Positions 1 through 10,167 of a DNA stretch of 64,000 nucleotides are shown piece by piece; position 1 is the first letter of the stretch; the number at the start of each line of letters is the position of its first letter. This stretch comes from Klebsiella planticola ATCC 33531 (GTDB taxonomy: Bacteria; Pseudomonadota; Gammaproteobacteria; Enterobacterales; Enterobacteriaceae). A program made the translations under genes and the position numbers. The stretch lies in contig NZ_JMPP01000051.1 of NCBI RefSeq assembly GCF_000735435.1, positions 1-64,000 of the forward strand, given 5' to 3'. Below the pieces are notes generated by a model. That model was not told the DNA's origin. It made no database searches and saw nothing but the letters and a program-made list of their open reading frames with translations.

Positions 1-5
1 GTTTT

Positions 6-1958
6 TTATGAGTTTTCCGTGGCGGAATCCGCGGCGGGCTTCTTGTCTTTCGTTTTCGCTTTGCTTTTACCTTTGCTAAAACTCTTTTTACCGCCGCCCG
101 GGGCGACAATGCCGCGGAACTGACGCACCGGCGTACTCCTGGCCTGCTCAATCAGCTGATAAAGCGTGCCGACCAGCGGCTGCATAAAGTCCTGATAACG
201 GCACTGCTTCTCGCTGATTTGCGTCAGTACCGACTCCCAGTGGGCGGTCATATCCGGCCGCGCAGCCATCTCCGGCAGGGAGTGAATCAGCGCGCGTCCG
301 GCATCGGAGGAGTGAATATAGCGTCCCTTTTTAACTAAAAAGCCCCGCTTAAACAGCAGCTCGATGATCCCGGCGCGGGTCGCTTCCGTACCCAGACCGT
401 CAGTCGCACGCAGAATCTTTTTCAGTTCTTTATCCTGCACAAAACGGGCAATCCCGGTCATCGCCGACAGCAGCGTTGCATCGGTAAAATAGCGCGGCGG
501 CTGAGTTTGCCGTTCCACCACTTCGCCCTTTTCACACAATAGCTCGTCGTCTTTTGCCACGACCGGCAGCGGGGTACCGTCGTTCTCTTCATCCCGCTCT
601 TTGTTACCCAGCAGCGCGCGCCAGCCGGCTTCGGCGAGGAAACGCGCTTTGGCGACAAATTTGCCATTGGCAATATCAAGATCGATCTGACACTTGCGGA
701 ACACCGCATCCGGGCAGAACTGCATCAGATACTGGCGCGCAATCAGGCTATACACCTTCTGTTCGTTATCGGACAGTTTCACCTGACTACTGCGGGCGGT
801 CGGGATGATCGCATGGTGCGCATCAACTTTTTTATCGTCCCAGCAGCGGTTGCGGATTTCCGGATCAACCGCCGGCTGCGGCAACAGATCCGCCGCATGA
901 ACCCCGATGGCATTAAGAACCGCATGCCGACCGGCAAAATGCTCTTCCGGCAGATAGCGGCTGTCCGAACGCGGATAGGTAATCAGTTTGTGGGTTTCAT
1001 ACAGTTTCTGGCAGATATCCAGCACGTTTTGCGCGCTAAAGCCAAAGCGCTTCGCCGCCTCAATCTGCAGCGTCGAAAGCGAAAACGGCAGCGGCGCCGG
1101 CTCCGAATCTCGCTTATCGTTGTAGGCGGTCACCCGCGCTGGCTGGCCCGCAATGCGCGCAACCACGTGTTCGGCCAGCGGACGATGCAGCAGACGCCCC
1201 TCTTCATCCTGATACGGTTCGCAGGCATCGCTCGGCACCCAGGTGGCGACGAAACGCTCATCCTTCGGCGTCACGATATGCGCCTTGACGTCAAAGAAAT
1301 CTTTGGCGACAAAGTTCTCAATCTCTTCGTCACGCCGCACTACCAGCCCCAGCACCGGCGTCTGCACCCGCCCGACCGACAGCACGCCCTGGTAACCGGC
1401 ATTGCGGCCGAGCAGCGTATAGGCGCGGGTCATATTAATCCCGTAGAGCCAGTCAGCGCGGGCGCGGGCCAGAGCCGAAACGCATAGCGGAATAAACTCG
1501 CTGTTAGCGCGCAGGCGAGATATCGCCCGCTCCACCGCCTGCGGGTTAAGATCGTTAATCAGGCAGCGCTGAACCTGCTGGCGCTTTTCCGGCGCCAGCT
1601 GCAGATAGTCGAGAACTTCGTCGACCAGCAGCTGTCCCTCTCTGTCCGGGTCACCGGCGTGAATCACCTCCTGCGCATCGCCCAGCAGACGCTTGATGAC
1701 GTTGAGCTGTTTGGTCACCGACGGTTTTGGCTGCAGCTGCCACTTTTCCGGCACAATAGGCAGGTCGAGCAGATTCCAGCGCGCATAGCGCCCGTCATAG
1801 ACGTCCGGCTGAGCCTGCTCGAGCAAATGGCCGATGCACCAGGTGACCACCTGCCCGTTACCGCACTCAATATAACCATCACCTTTGCGATGCGGTTTGG
1901 GGAGCACGTCGGCGATGGCGCGACCAAGACTGGGTTTTTCCGCAATAAACAACCGCAT
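6..1958 (-). CDS. topB: DNA topoisomerase III
   Basis: Type IA topoisomerase that relaxes and decatenates DNA by single-strand passage in the cytoplasm. The 650 aa product begins with the Toprim start [12 protein letters not shown] (acidic Glu7) and carries the Toprim acidic motif [10 protein letters not shown] near residue 100. The active-site tyrosine lies in the segment [12 protein letters not shown] at about residue 330. The C-terminus is lysine-rich and low in complexity, as in E. coli TopB, and the length is close to the 653 aa of that protein. It starts 4 nt after the selD stop on the same strand, so the two are almost certainly co-transcribed, as in E. coli. The stop lies 6 nt inside the left window edge. 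Identification is by recognised sequence similarity. Confidence 0.97.
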   Translation of the reverse strand: MRLFIAEKPSLGRAIADVLPKPHRKGDGYIECGNGQVVTWCIGHLLEQAQPDVYDGRYARWNLLDLPIVPEKWQLQPKPSVTKQLNVIKRLLGDAQEVIHAGDPDREGQLLVDEVLDYLQLAPEKRQQVQRCLINDLNPQAVERAISRLRANSEFIPLCVSALARARADWLYGINMTRAYTLLGRNAGYQGVLSVGRVQTPVLGLVVRRDEEIENFVAKDFFDVKAHIVTPKDERFVATWVPSDACEPYQDEEGRLLHRPLAEHVVARIAGQPARVTAYNDKRDSEPAPLPFSLSTLQIEAAKRFGFSAQNVLDICQKLYETHKLITYPRSDSRYLPEEHFAGRHAVLNAIGVHAADLLPQPAVDPEIRNRCWDDKKVDAHHAIIPTARSSQVKLSDNEQKVYSLIARQYLMQFCPDAVFRKCQIDLDIANGKFVAKARFLAEAGWRALLGNKERDEENDGTPLPVVAKDDELLCEKGEVVERQTQPPRYFTDATLLSAMTGIARFVQDKELKKILRATDGLGTEATRAGIIELLFKRGFLVKKGRYIHSSDAGRALIHSLPEMAARPDMTAHWESVLTQISEKQCRYQDFMQPLVGTLYQLIEQARSTPVRQFRGIVAPGGGKKSFSKGKSKAKTKDKKPAADSATENS

Positions 1959-1962
1959 GTAA

Positions 1963-3006
1963 TCAACGGATCTCGATCATGGGACGTCCGCCGCGTGCGG
2001 TCACCAGCTCGCCGATGGCGGCAAGCTTAATTCCGAACTCTTCGGCTGCGGCACGCACTTCGGCTTCCGCTTCCGGCGTCACCGCCAGCAGCAGACCGCC
2101 GGAGGTTTGCGGGTCACACAGCAGATCGCGCCACGCCGCCGGCATGTCGCCCATCAGATGGCCGTAGCTGGCAAAGTTGCGCCCGGTGCCGCCGGGAACG
2201 GCGCCCGCCGCAATGTACTCTTCAACGCCCGGCAGTTTCGGGATATCCGCGTAGTTCAGTAGCGCCTGAACACCCGCGCCGCGACACACTTCGCTCAGAT
2301 GCCCCAGCAGGCCGAAACCGGTAACGTCGGTCATCGCTTTTACACCGCCGATGGTGGCAAAGGCCGCGCCGGCGAGGTTCATCTGGCACATGGTTTCCGT
2401 TGCCAGCCCCTGGTGCTCCGGTTTGAGCAGCGATTTTTTCTCTGCGGTGGTCAGCACGCCAATGCCTAGCGGCTTAGTAAGATAGAGTCTGCAGCCCGCC
2501 TCGGCGGTGCTGTTTTTCTTGATCCGCTCGGTGGGCACCACGCCGGTGACCGCCAGACCGAAAATCGGCTCCGGGGCGTCAATCGAGTGGCCACCGGCCA
2601 GGGAGATGCCCGCCTGCTGGCAGGCAAAACGCCCGCCGTCCACGACTTCGCGGGCAATTTCCGGCGCCAGGGTATTAATCGGCCAGCCAAGAATGGCAAT
2701 CGCCATAATCGGTTTTCCACCCATCGCGAAAATGTCGCTGATGGCGTTGGTGGCGGCGATACGACCAAAGTCGAACGGGCTGTCGACTATCGGCATAAAA
2801 AAGTCGGTGGTGCTGATGATCGACGTCCCGTTGCCAAGGTCGTAAACCGCCGCATCATCACTGGTCTCATTCCCCACCAGCAGGTTCGGATCGATAAACT
2901 TCGCCCGATCGCTCTTCAGAATAGTTTCCAGTACTTTAGGGGAAATTTTACAACCACAACCGGCTCCGTGGCTGTATTGCGTTAAACGAATAGCTTGCTC
3001 GCTCAT
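1963..3006 (-). CDS. selD: Selenide, water dikinase
   Basis: Makes selenophosphate from selenide and ATP, the selenium donor for selenocysteine tRNA and 2-selenouridine. I chose the second in-frame ATG (3006): an AGGAG box sits 6 nt before it, whereas the first ATG (3012) directly abuts that box. The resulting 347 aa protein puts the catalytic cysteine at position 17 (GAGCGCK), as in E. coli. The Asp-rich metal/ATP segments ([16 protein letters not shown]) and the glycine-rich [10 protein letters not shown] are present. It is followed 4 nt later by topB. In E. coli ydjA lies directly upstream; here ydjA is displaced by about 3.4 kb of inserted DNA. Confidence 0.97.
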   Translation of the reverse strand: MSEQAIRLTQYSHGAGCGCKISPKVLETILKSDRAKFIDPNLLVGNETSDDAAVYDLGNGTSIISTTDFFMPIVDSPFDFGRIAATNAISDIFAMGGKPIMAIAILGWPINTLAPEIAREVVDGGRFACQQAGISLAGGHSIDAPEPIFGLAVTGVVPTERIKKNSTAEAGCRLYLTKPLGIGVLTTAEKKSLLKPEHQGLATETMCQMNLAGAAFATIGGVKAMTDVTGFGLLGHLSEVCRGAGVQALLNYADIPKLPGVEEYIAAGAVPGGTGRNFASYGHLMGDMPAAWRDLLCDPQTSGGLLLAVTPEAEAEVRAAAEEFGIKLAAIGELVTARGGRPMIEIR

Positions 3007-3322
3007 GGACATCTCCTGTCATTGCAATCCCGCTATGGTAGCGCTCAAACGCCAAGGTGGTAAGTATGACAGTCCGAAATCGCGAATGGTTGCTCATTAA
3101 GCAGACAAATAGACGATTTTGCGATGGACAACCCTCTTGAGCGCGCTATTTTCACTGTCGCTGAAAGTCCGATGAGGTTCAGGATTATCAGACATCTCAG
3201 ACAAAATGCGGATCGGCGGGACGGTAAAAATCAGCGCCTTCCATCGCGAAATTCTGCGCCCGGGATCCTGCCGCCATTTTCACGCTTAGCGGGCCAGCCT
3301 GCCACCGAGCGGCAGCGCGCCG
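3007..3322. other. Intergenic region, no gene seen
   Basis: About 316 bases between the selD start and the end of the GntR gene. It should contain the selD-topB promoter, since selD no longer follows ydjA. The only open frame (3124-3354, plus) lacks a ribosome site and any family-like features. This is the left junction of the DNA inserted between selD and ydjA; no direct repeats or mobile gene remnants were noticed. Confidence 0.5.
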
Positions 3323-4072
3323 CTATGGCGCTTCTCGACGTAGCTCAAGCGTAAAATCATAGTAATCATTCAGGCACCAGGTCCGGGTGTATTCCACGGG
3401 CCTGTCATCGTAGGTGAAGCCAATCCGGGTCACCAGCAAAAGCGGCTCATCTTGTTTGATGTTCAGATAGTAAGCCAGCTGACTGTCCGTTGATACGGCC
3501 CTGAAGTGCTGAGTTGCCCGCAGTACCGGTGAGCCTTTGGTCTCCAGGTGCTGATATAACGATTCATCCATTTCGCTGATTTTATCCAGCAGAAGCGCCG
3601 GCAAAACCGCCGTCTGCAAAGAAACGGCGATACCGTTAATTTTCCTGAGCCGGGTCAGTTCGACAATTTCACTTTGACCTTCTGTCAGTTGCAGAGCATG
3701 GCGCTCCTCCTGGGTTGCTAACCGCCGCAGATATCCCACCAGCTCGCTTTGTGCTGTGCCTCCGCTCGCTGCCGCCATTTCAGTAAAACTTTCCAGCGAC
3801 GGCAGGGACTGGCGCACATGAGGAGCCACGAAGGTCCCGGATCCCTGATTGCGGATCAGCACCCCCTCCTCCAGCAACTGCTGTAATGCTTTTCGGGCTG
3901 TGCCTCGCGCAATATTCAGCATCTCTACCAGCGCCCGTTCTGACGGCAGAACATCGCCAGGACGGAGCCGGCCTTCAGAAACGGCTAACTTAATGGCATT
4001 CACCAGTTGCATATACAGCGGCAACGCGCTGGATTGATCGAGATAAAACCCGGGATGCGAAGTTGTGTTCAT
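3323..4072 (-). CDS. GntR family (HutC/UTRA type) transcriptional regulator
   Basis: 249 aa regulator. An N-terminal winged helix-turn-helix typical of GntR proteins spans roughly residues 8-75 (LPLYMQLVNAIK, GDVLPSERALVEML, GTARKALQQLLEEGVL). It is followed by the NQGSGTFVAP linker and a UTRA-type effector domain to the C-terminus. The frame is open to a TTG at 4117, but the ATG at 4072 begins where GntR proteins usually begin and has GAGAGA just upstream. It is divergent from the micro-ORF and TIM-barrel gene at 4301-5340, so it probably controls them and itself. TGAACCA/TGGTTCA repeats in the shared region are candidate operators. The inducer is unknown; UTRA domains usually bind sugar phosphates or other small metabolites. 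Confidence 0.85.
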   Translation of the reverse strand: MNTTSHPGFYLDQSSALPLYMQLVNAIKLAVSEGRLRPGDVLPSERALVEMLNIARGTARKALQQLLEEGVLIRNQGSGTFVAPHVRQSLPSLESFTEMAAASGGTAQSELVGYLRRLATQEERHALQLTEGQSEIVELTRLRKINGIAVSLQTAVLPALLLDKISEMDESLYQHLETKGSPVLRATQHFRAVSTDSQLAYYLNIKQDEPLLLVTRIGFTYDDRPVEYTRTWCLNDYYDFTLELRREAP

Positions 4073-4109
4073 CGTCTCTCTGCGCAAGTGGTAACTGGTC
4101 CAGTTTCTG

Positions 4110-4270
4110 TGAACCAATTCTTAACCAGGAATCGCTCGTTGTCATCCTCAAATCAGCGACAGAGAAAAGCCTCTCAGATCACAAAATGGCCATTTTGTCG
4201 TAGGCAGGATCCATTTTTATTCTGTATGGTTCACTAATGGTACACAAGTGGTTTAGTTTTAACTGAACCA
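4110..4270. promoter_or_regulatory. Candidate GntR operators (TGGTTCA/TGAACCA repeats)
   Basis: The heptamer TGGTTCA at 4227-4233 and its exact complement TGAACCA at 4264-4270 form an inverted pair with a 30 nt gap. A third copy (TGAACCA) lies at 4110-4116, just upstream of the GntR start. The spacing suggests operators shared by the divergent GntR gene and the 4301-5340 unit. This is inferred from sequence symmetry only. Confidence 0.45.
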
Positions 4271-4300
4271 AAGATGGCTGATGATGACTGAGGTAAATTG

Positions 4301-4414
4301 ATGCAGGGAATTTTTTCCGCCAGCATGCCGCGGCGGGTCGAGGCGCTGATACTGCCTGCTCAGGCCGCAGGAAAAATCAGAGAACTGACTCAGCAACGAG
4401 GCATATATCAATGA
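4301..4414 (+). CDS. Putative 37-residue leader/coupled micro-ORF
   Basis: An ATG-initiated frame of 37 codons preceded by TGAGGTAAATTG (AGG about 7 nt before the ATG). It ends in TGA overlapping the ATG of the next gene (ATGA at 4411-4414), the classical arrangement for translational coupling. The product starts MQGIFSASMPRR and ends RELTQQRGIYQ; it has no signal peptide or membrane segment. I do not recognise it. It could be a genuine small protein, a coupling leader, or the shortened remnant of a larger upstream gene such as a transporter component lost by deletion. The coupling geometry is seen directly; translation is inferred. Confidence 0.45.
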   Translation: MQGIFSASMPRRVEALILPAQAAGKIRELTQQRGIYQ

Positions 4415-5340
4415 CAACTAAACGTTTACTGGACTGCTGTGCTTCCGATTTTGTGTCGATGAATAAAGCGCAGCTGCTGTATGCCATTCGCGCCAGCGAA
4501 GGCCGGGTCATGGTCAGTGAATCTATCGCCATCACTCAGCCATTGCTGAACAATGTCACCAATGCCGAGCTTGCCGCATCGCAGGGCGCGGATATCCTGC
4601 TGATTAATATGTTTGACTGTGAAAACCCGCATATTGAGGGGTTGCCTGCCGATATCGCGCCGGAAAAAACGCTGCATGAACTGCAGCGCCTGACCGGGCG
4701 CATTATTGGTGTCAATCTGGAGGCCGTAGACCCGGAATTTGCGGTTGCCCATGACGATATCTGGAAAATGAGACCGGGGCGCTCGGCAACGGCTGACAAT
4801 GCCCGTAAGCTGGTCGCCATGGGGGCGAAAATTCTGGTGTTAACGGGCAACCCGGCTAACGGAGTCAGCAACCGGGCGCTGGGGATCGCCGCCGAAGAGA
4901 TTCGCCAGGCGGTGGGCGACAGCGCGGTGATTATCACCGGGAAAATGCACGGTGCGGGAGTGGTGCGCGAAAGCGGCAGCAGCATTATCAGCGAGCAGGA
5001 TGTTAGCTGGTTCGCCGCCCAGGGGGCGGATATTGTGTTGCTCCCGGCCCCAGGCACGATACCGGGAATGAGTCAGCAACGTGTGGCATCGCTTATCGAT
5101 ACGGCGCATGCGCATGGCGTGCTGGCGATGACGGCGATTGGGACCTCCCAGGAAGGCGCTGATGTCGGCACCGTTCGTCAGATAGCGTTGATGAGTAAAA
5201 TGGCGGGCGCCGACCTGCACCATATTGGCGATACGGGTTATATGGGGATGGCATTACCGGAGAATATTCTGGCCTACAGTATTGCTATTCGTGGGGTCAG
5301 GCATACCTACACCCGCATCGCACGTTCGGTTTATCGGTAA
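4411..5340 (+). CDS. Predicted TIM-barrel enzyme of unknown function (DUF7916-like)
   Basis: 309 aa soluble protein, sometimes annotated in databases as haloacid-dehalogenase-like or PEP-phosphonomutase-like without experimental basis. Alternating strand/helix segments with glycine- and Asp-containing turns (GADILLINMFD, GRIIGVNLEAVDP, GAKILVLTGNPA, GADIVLLPAPGTIPG, GVLAMTAIGTSQEGAD) look like a (beta/alpha)8 barrel; the last motifs resemble phosphate-binding loops. No HAD DxDx motif is present, so the HAD label is unlikely. It has GAGG 9-10 nt before its ATG and overlaps the micro-ORF stop. It is divergent from a GntR regulator and followed by a 12-bp-stem hairpin. The substrate cannot be told from the sequence. 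Confidence 0.7.
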   Translation: MTTKRLLDCCASDFVSMNKAQLLYAIRASEGRVMVSESIAITQPLLNNVTNAELAASQGADILLINMFDCENPHIEGLPADIAPEKTLHELQRLTGRIIGVNLEAVDPEFAVAHDDIWKMRPGRSATADNARKLVAMGAKILVLTGNPANGVSNRALGIAAEEIRQAVGDSAVIITGKMHGAGVVRESGSSIISEQDVSWFAAQGADIVLLPAPGTIPGMSQQRVASLIDTAHAHGVLAMTAIGTSQEGADVGTVRQIALMSKMAGADLHHIGDTGYMGMALPENILAYSIAIRGVRHTYTRIARSVYR

Positions 5341-5366
5341 ACAGGTATCAAAGGTACCTGAGTCGT

Positions 5367-5402
5367 CTCTCATCCGGCAAAGAAAAACGCGCCGGATGAG
5401 AG
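5367..5402 (+). terminator. Hairpin after TIM-barrel gene
   Basis: A perfect 12-bp inverted repeat, CTCTCATCCGGC and GCCGGATGAGAG, encloses 12 nt and lies 27 nt after the stop. The following T-run is weak (AGTTTAG), so termination may be inefficient. Confidence 0.55.
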
Positions 5403-5427
5403 AGTTTAGCGTCTATCCCGGCAGGCG

Positions 5428-5565
5428 TTATTGGCACAGGCAGGTTGCGCACGGGCCGCCCTGAAAGGTGAAATCGTTGTCAGCGTTGCCCGGGGCAAAA
5501 TGCTCCGCAAAATAGCCCTGAGGAGACAGACTCTTAATTTCAGCAAAACAATGGATCTTAATGCG
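5428..5565 (-). pseudogene. Gene-tail remnant (about 45 codons, no start)
   Basis: Read on the minus strand, a frame of 45 codons opens directly after a TGA, contains no ATG and ends in TAA at 5428-5430. Its residues look protein-like ([16 protein letters not shown], then DFTFQGGPCATCLCQ), with a C-terminal Cys-x-x-Cys-x-Cys pattern. It lies between the hairpin of the preceding gene and the phosphatase start. I read it as the 3' end of a gene whose body was deleted when the neighbouring insertion formed. I do not recognise the family. A chance open frame is possible. Confidence 0.35.
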
Positions 5566-5611
5566 TCAGTTTCGCTCCATTGTCCCCCTCCACCACAATA
5601 AGGATATCTTG

Positions 5612-6358
5612 ATGAAAAAGCGTGTACTCGCCCTTTGCCTTGCCAGCCTCTTTTCAGTTAGCGCCTTTGCGCTGGTTCCCGCCGGCAATGATGCCACCAC
5701 CAAGCCCGATCTCTACTATCTGAAAAATGCCCAGGCCATTGACAGCCTGGCGCTGTTGCCACCGCCGCCGGAAGTGGGCAGCATTGCGTTTTTAAACGAT
5801 CAGGCGATGTATGAGAAAGGCCGTCTGCTGCGCGCCACCGCCCGCGGCAAGTTGGCGGCAGAGGATGCCAACCTGAGCGCGGGTGGCGTGGCCAACGCCT
5901 TCTCCGCAGCATTCGGCTCCCCGATCAGCGAAAAAGACGCCCCGGCGCTGCACAAACTGCTCACCAACATGATTGAAGACGCGGGCGATCTGGCGACCCG
6001 AGGCGCGAAAGAGAAGTATATGCGTATTCGTCCGTTTGCCTTCTACGGCGTGTCCACCTGCAATACCACCGAACAGGATAAGCTGTCGAAAAACGGCTCC
6101 TACCCTTCCGGACACACCTCTATCGGCTGGGCGACCGCCCTGGTGCTGGCCGAAATCAACCCGCAGCGCCAGAATGAGATTCTCAAGCGCGGCTATGAGC
6201 TCGGTGAAAGTCGGGTGATCTGCGGTTACCACTGGCAGAGCGATGTTGACGCCGCGCGGATTGTCGGCTCGGCGGTGGTTGCAACCCTGCATACCAATCC
6301 GGCCTTCCAGCAGCAGCTGCAAAAAGCCAAAGACGAGTTTGCGAAACAGCAGAAATAG
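5612..6358 (+). CDS. phoC: Class A non-specific acid phosphatase (PhoC/PhoN type)
   Basis: Periplasmic phosphomonoesterase of broad substrate range. The start is the ATG at 5612 with AAGGAT upstream; the frame is open further but lacks a signal there. The 248 aa precursor begins with a signal peptide ([20 protein letters not shown]). It has the full class A signature KEKYMRIRP, then PSGH in the segment [10 protein letters not shown], then [12 protein letters not shown], that is KX6RP-PSGH-SRX5HX3D. Length and motifs match the Klebsiella and Morganella PhoC enzymes. It is convergent with ydjA and shares a bidirectional terminator with it. The symbol phoC is used for the family; orthology was not tested. 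Confidence 0.9.
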   Translation: MKKRVLALCLASLFSVSAFALVPAGNDATTKPDLYYLKNAQAIDSLALLPPPPEVGSIAFLNDQAMYEKGRLLRATARGKLAAEDANLSAGGVANAFSAAFGSPISEKDAPALHKLLTNMIEDAGDLATRGAKEKYMRIRPFAFYGVSTCNTTEQDKLSKNGSYPSGHTSIGWATALVLAEINPQRQNEILKRGYELGESRVICGYHWQSDVDAARIVGSAVVATLHTNPAFQQQLQKAKDEFAKQQK

Positions 6359-6366
6359 TCGGCGCG

Positions 6367-6398
6367 ACAGCCCGGCGGTTCACGCCTGCCGGGCTGTT
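6367..6398. terminator. Bidirectional terminator between phosphatase and ydjA
   Basis: CAGCCCGGC (6368-6376) pairs with GCCGGGCTG (6388-6396) between the convergent phosphatase and ydjA genes. Confidence 0.6.
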
Positions 6399-6413
6399 CT
6401 GACTCTGCGTTGC

Positions 6414-7097
<684 letters not shown>

Positions 7098-7130
7098 TTA
7101 GCCCATTTTTAACAATGTTAGGGAGAATAC

Positions 7131-8984
7131 ATGCGAACTCTTTGGCGGCTGCTCGCCGGATTTTTTAAATGGACATGGCGGGTACTCAACTTTATTCGCC
7201 AGCTCGCACTGAACGTGGTTTTCCTGTTGCTGGTTCTGGTTTGTGTCGGTATCTGGGCACAGTTCAGCAGCACCACAACGGAACATACCGCTCGCGGCGC
7301 GCTGCTGATGGATATCACCGGCGTGGTGGTCGATAAACCGTCCGCCAGTAGCAAACTCGGCGTGATCGGTCGTCAGCTCTTTGGCGCCAGTTCCGACCGT
7401 CTCCAGGAAAACTCGCTGTTTGATATCGTACAGACCATTCGTCAGGCGAAAGATGATCGCAATATCACCGGTATCGTCCTCGATCTGAAAAATTTTGCCG
7501 GCGGCGATCAGCCTTCAATGCAGTATATCGGTAAGGCGCTGCGCGAATTCCGCGATAGCGGTAAACCGGTGTATGCCGTGGGGAGCAGCTACAGCCAGGG
7601 GCAGTACTATCTGGCAAGCTTCGCCAATAAAATCTGGCTTTCGCCGCAGGGTGAGGTCGATCTGCACGGTTTTGCCACCAACGGCCTGTATTACAAATCT
7701 CTGCTCGACAAGCTAAAAGTCTCAACCCACGTTTTCCGCGTCGGGACCTATAAATCGGCGGTCGAGCCGTTTATCCGCGACGATATGTCGCCTGCCGCCC
7801 GTGAAGCCGACAGCCGCTGGATTGGCGAGCTGTGGCAAAACTACCTCAATACCATCGCCGCTAACCGCCAAATCACGGCTCAGCAGCTGTTCCCTGGCGC
7901 TCAGGGGCTGATTGACGGTCTGCGTAAAGTGGACGGCGATACGGCGCAGTACGCGCTGAACAACAAGCTGGTAGATGAGCTGGGTACCGCCACCGACGTG
8001 GAGAAGGCGCTGACCAAACAGTTCGGCTGGAGCAAAGCGGATAATAACTATCGCGCGATCAGCTATTACGATTACAGCGTGAAAACGCCGTCTGACCAGG
8101 GCGCTACCATTGCGGTGATCTTCGCTAACGGCGCGATCATGGACGGCGAAGAGACGCCGGGTAACGTCGGCGGAGACACGACCGCCGCACAGATTCGCGA
8201 TGCCCGCCTCGATCCGAAGGTGAAAGCGATTGTCCTGCGCGTCAACAGCCCGGGCGGCAGCGTCAGCGCCTCGGAAGTGATTCGTGAAGAGCTGGCGGCG
8301 GCGAAAGCCGCAGGTAAACCGGTGGTGGTCTCCATGGGCGGCATGGCCGCTTCCGGCGGCTACTGGATCTCCACGCCGGCCAACTATATCGTCGCCAACC
8401 CAAGCACCCTCACCGGCTCGATTGGCATCTTCGGCGTCATTAACACCGTCGAAAATACGCTGGATTCGATCGGCGTCCATACCGATGGCGTGGCGACGTC
8501 GGCGCTGGCCGATGTCTCCACCACCAAATCGCTGCCGCCTGAGGTTCAGCAGTTGATGCAGCTGAGCATCGAAAACGGCTACAAACGTTTTATCACGCTG
8601 GTGGCCAACGCGCGTAACAGTACGCCGGAGAAAATCGACCAGATTGCCCAGGGCCATGTCTGGACCGGTGAAGATGCGAAAGCTAACGGGCTGGTTGATA
8701 GCCTGGGCGACTTTGACGACGCGGTGGCAAAAGCCGCGGAGCTGGCGAAGCTTAAACAGTGGCATATCAACTACTATCAGGAAGAGCCGACGTTCTTCTC
8801 AATGGTGATCGATAGCCTGACCGGTTCGGTCCGCGCGTCGCTGCCAGCGGCACTGCAGGCCTGGCTGCCGGCGCCGGTTGCCGCCGCGGCCAATGCCGTC
8901 AAGGCTGAGAGCGATAAGCTCGCCGCGTTCAACGATCCGCAGAACCGCTACGCGTTCTGCTTAACCTGTGCCAATATCCGCTAA
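7131..8984 (+). CDS. sppA: Protease IV, signal peptide peptidase SppA (67K form)
   Basis: Inner-membrane serine protease that degrades cleaved signal peptides. The 617 aa protein has one N-terminal membrane anchor (about residues 25-45, [16 protein letters not shown]) and two tandem SppA domains. The Ser/Lys dyad is visible: Lys208 in GTYKSAVEP and Ser408 in [12 protein letters not shown], one position off the E. coli numbering. The start has AGGGAG about 6 nt before the ATG. It is followed by a strong GC hairpin and then ansA. Confidence 0.97.
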   Translation: MRTLWRLLAGFFKWTWRVLNFIRQLALNVVFLLLVLVCVGIWAQFSSTTTEHTARGALLMDITGVVVDKPSASSKLGVIGRQLFGASSDRLQENSLFDIVQTIRQAKDDRNITGIVLDLKNFAGGDQPSMQYIGKALREFRDSGKPVYAVGSSYSQGQYYLASFANKIWLSPQGEVDLHGFATNGLYYKSLLDKLKVSTHVFRVGTYKSAVEPFIRDDMSPAAREADSRWIGELWQNYLNTIAANRQITAQQLFPGAQGLIDGLRKVDGDTAQYALNNKLVDELGTATDVEKALTKQFGWSKADNNYRAISYYDYSVKTPSDQGATIAVIFANGAIMDGEETPGNVGGDTTAAQIRDARLDPKVKAIVLRVNSPGGSVSASEVIREELAAAKAAGKPVVVSMGGMAASGGYWISTPANYIVANPSTLTGSIGIFGVINTVENTLDSIGVHTDGVATSALADVSTTKSLPPEVQQLMQLSIENGYKRFITLVANARNSTPEKIDQIAQGHVWTGEDAKANGLVDSLGDFDDAVAKAAELAKLKQWHINYYQEEPTFFSMVIDSLTGSVRASLPAALQAWLPAPVAAAANAVKAESDKLAAFNDPQNRYAFCLTCANIR

Positions 8985-9004
8985 TTCCTCCATCTGGCCC
9001 CTCT

Positions 9005-9032
9005 CCCCCGACAACGTCAATGTTGTCGGGGG
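9005..9032 (+). terminator. Hairpin after sppA
   Basis: CCCCCGACAAC and GTTGTCGGGGG form an 11-bp perfect stem about 20 nt after the sppA stop. No T-run follows, so it may act as a partial terminator or an mRNA-end stabiliser. Confidence 0.55.
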
Positions 9033-9039
9033 AACACGC

Positions 9040-9076
9040 GCCCCAACGCACCTGCAACTTGAAGTATGAAGGGGAT
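9040..9076. repeat. Truncated ERIC element (right end only)
   Basis: The segment ending CCAACGCACCTGCAACTTGAAGTATGAAGGG matches the terminal arm of the ERIC repeat, which is found complete at about 18.5-18.63 kb. The other arm and the central hairpin are missing. It sits just upstream of the ansA promoter. Confidence 0.6.
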
Positions 9077-9141
9077 TGCGCTGTATTTTTTTTAGCGGTC
9101 ACCTTATACTGCGCCTGTCTATGTACAACCTAAGCGATGAT

Positions 9142-10158
9142 ATGCAAAAGAAATCGATTTACGTTGCCTACACCGGTGGGACCATCGGTATGCAGCGCTC
9201 AGAACACGGTTATATTCCCGTTTCCGGCCACCTGCAGCGTCAGCTGGCGCTGATGCCTGAGTTCCACCGTCCGGAGATGCCGGACTTTACGATTCATGAA
9301 TATGAACCGCTGATGGACTCTTCCGATATGACGCCAGAAGACTGGCAGCACATCGCCGACGACATCCGCGCGCATTACGACGAGTACGACGGCTTTGTTA
9401 TCCTGCACGGCACTGACACCATGGCCTTTACCGCCTCAGCGCTGTCGTTCATGCTCGAGCATCTGGGTAAACCGGTTATTGTGACAGGGTCACAAATCCC
9501 GTTAGCCGAGCTGCGCTCCGACGGGCAGATCAATTTGCTGAATGCTCTGTACGTTGCCGCTAATTACCCGATTAATGAAGTGACGCTGTTCTTCAATAAC
9601 CGTCTCTATCGCGGCAACCGCACGACCAAAGCCCATGCCGATGGTTTCGATGCCTTCGCCTCCCCTAATCTGGCTCCTTTACTGGAAGCCGGGATCCACA
9701 TTCGTCGCCTCGGCACGCCGCCAGCGCCACACGGTATCGGCGAGCTGATTGTGCATCCCATCACGCCGCAGCCAATTGGCGTCGTTACGATTTATCCGGG
9801 CATTTCTGCCGATGTGGTGCGAAATTTCCTGCGTCAGCCGGTGAAAGCGTTGATTCTGCGCTCCTATGGCGTCGGCAACGCCCCGCAAAACGGCGAGTTC
9901 ATCCAGGTTCTGGCGGAAGCCAGCCAGCGCGGGATCGTGGTCATTAACCTGACCCAGTGCATGTCCGGCAAGGTCAATATGGGCGGGTATGCCACCGGTA
10001 ACGCCCTCGCCCAGGCAGGCGTCATCAGCGGTTTTGATATGACCGTTGAGGCCACGCTGACCAAGCTACACTACCTGCTGAGTCAGAATCTGAGCGTCGA
10101 TGAGATTCGCAACCTGATGCAGGAAAACCTGCGTGGCGAACTGACCCCCGATGAGTAA
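9142..10158 (+). CDS. ansA: L-asparaginase I (cytoplasmic)
   Basis: Hydrolyses L-asparagine to aspartate and ammonia in the cytoplasm. The ATG at 9142 gives a 338 aa product starting MQKKSIYVAYTGGTIG, identical in layout to E. coli AnsA; the longer frame upstream overlaps the promoter and is rejected. Catalytic threonines are Thr14 in TGGTIG and the one in HGTDTMAF near residue 91. There is no signal peptide, which separates it from the periplasmic AnsB. It ends 9 nt before pncA and probably forms an operon with it. Confidence 0.96.
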   Translation: MQKKSIYVAYTGGTIGMQRSEHGYIPVSGHLQRQLALMPEFHRPEMPDFTIHEYEPLMDSSDMTPEDWQHIADDIRAHYDEYDGFVILHGTDTMAFTASALSFMLEHLGKPVIVTGSQIPLAELRSDGQINLLNALYVAANYPINEVTLFFNNRLYRGNRTTKAHADGFDAFASPNLAPLLEAGIHIRRLGTPPAPHGIGELIVHPITPQPIGVVTIYPGISADVVRNFLRQPVKALILRSYGVGNAPQNGEFIQVLAEASQRGIVVINLTQCMSGKVNMGGYATGNALAQAGVISGFDMTVEATLTKLHYLLSQNLSVDEIRNLMQENLRGELTPDE

Positions 10159-10167
10159 GGAGAACCG

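Noticed and set aside
813-1487. 224-codon plus-strand frame inside topB
   Set aside because: Antisense shadow of a conserved gene in high-GC sequence; arginine-rich composition, no domain.
7722-8765. 347-codon frame antisense to sppA
   Set aside because: Shadow of sppA coding bias; His/Arg/Val-rich with no recognisable family.
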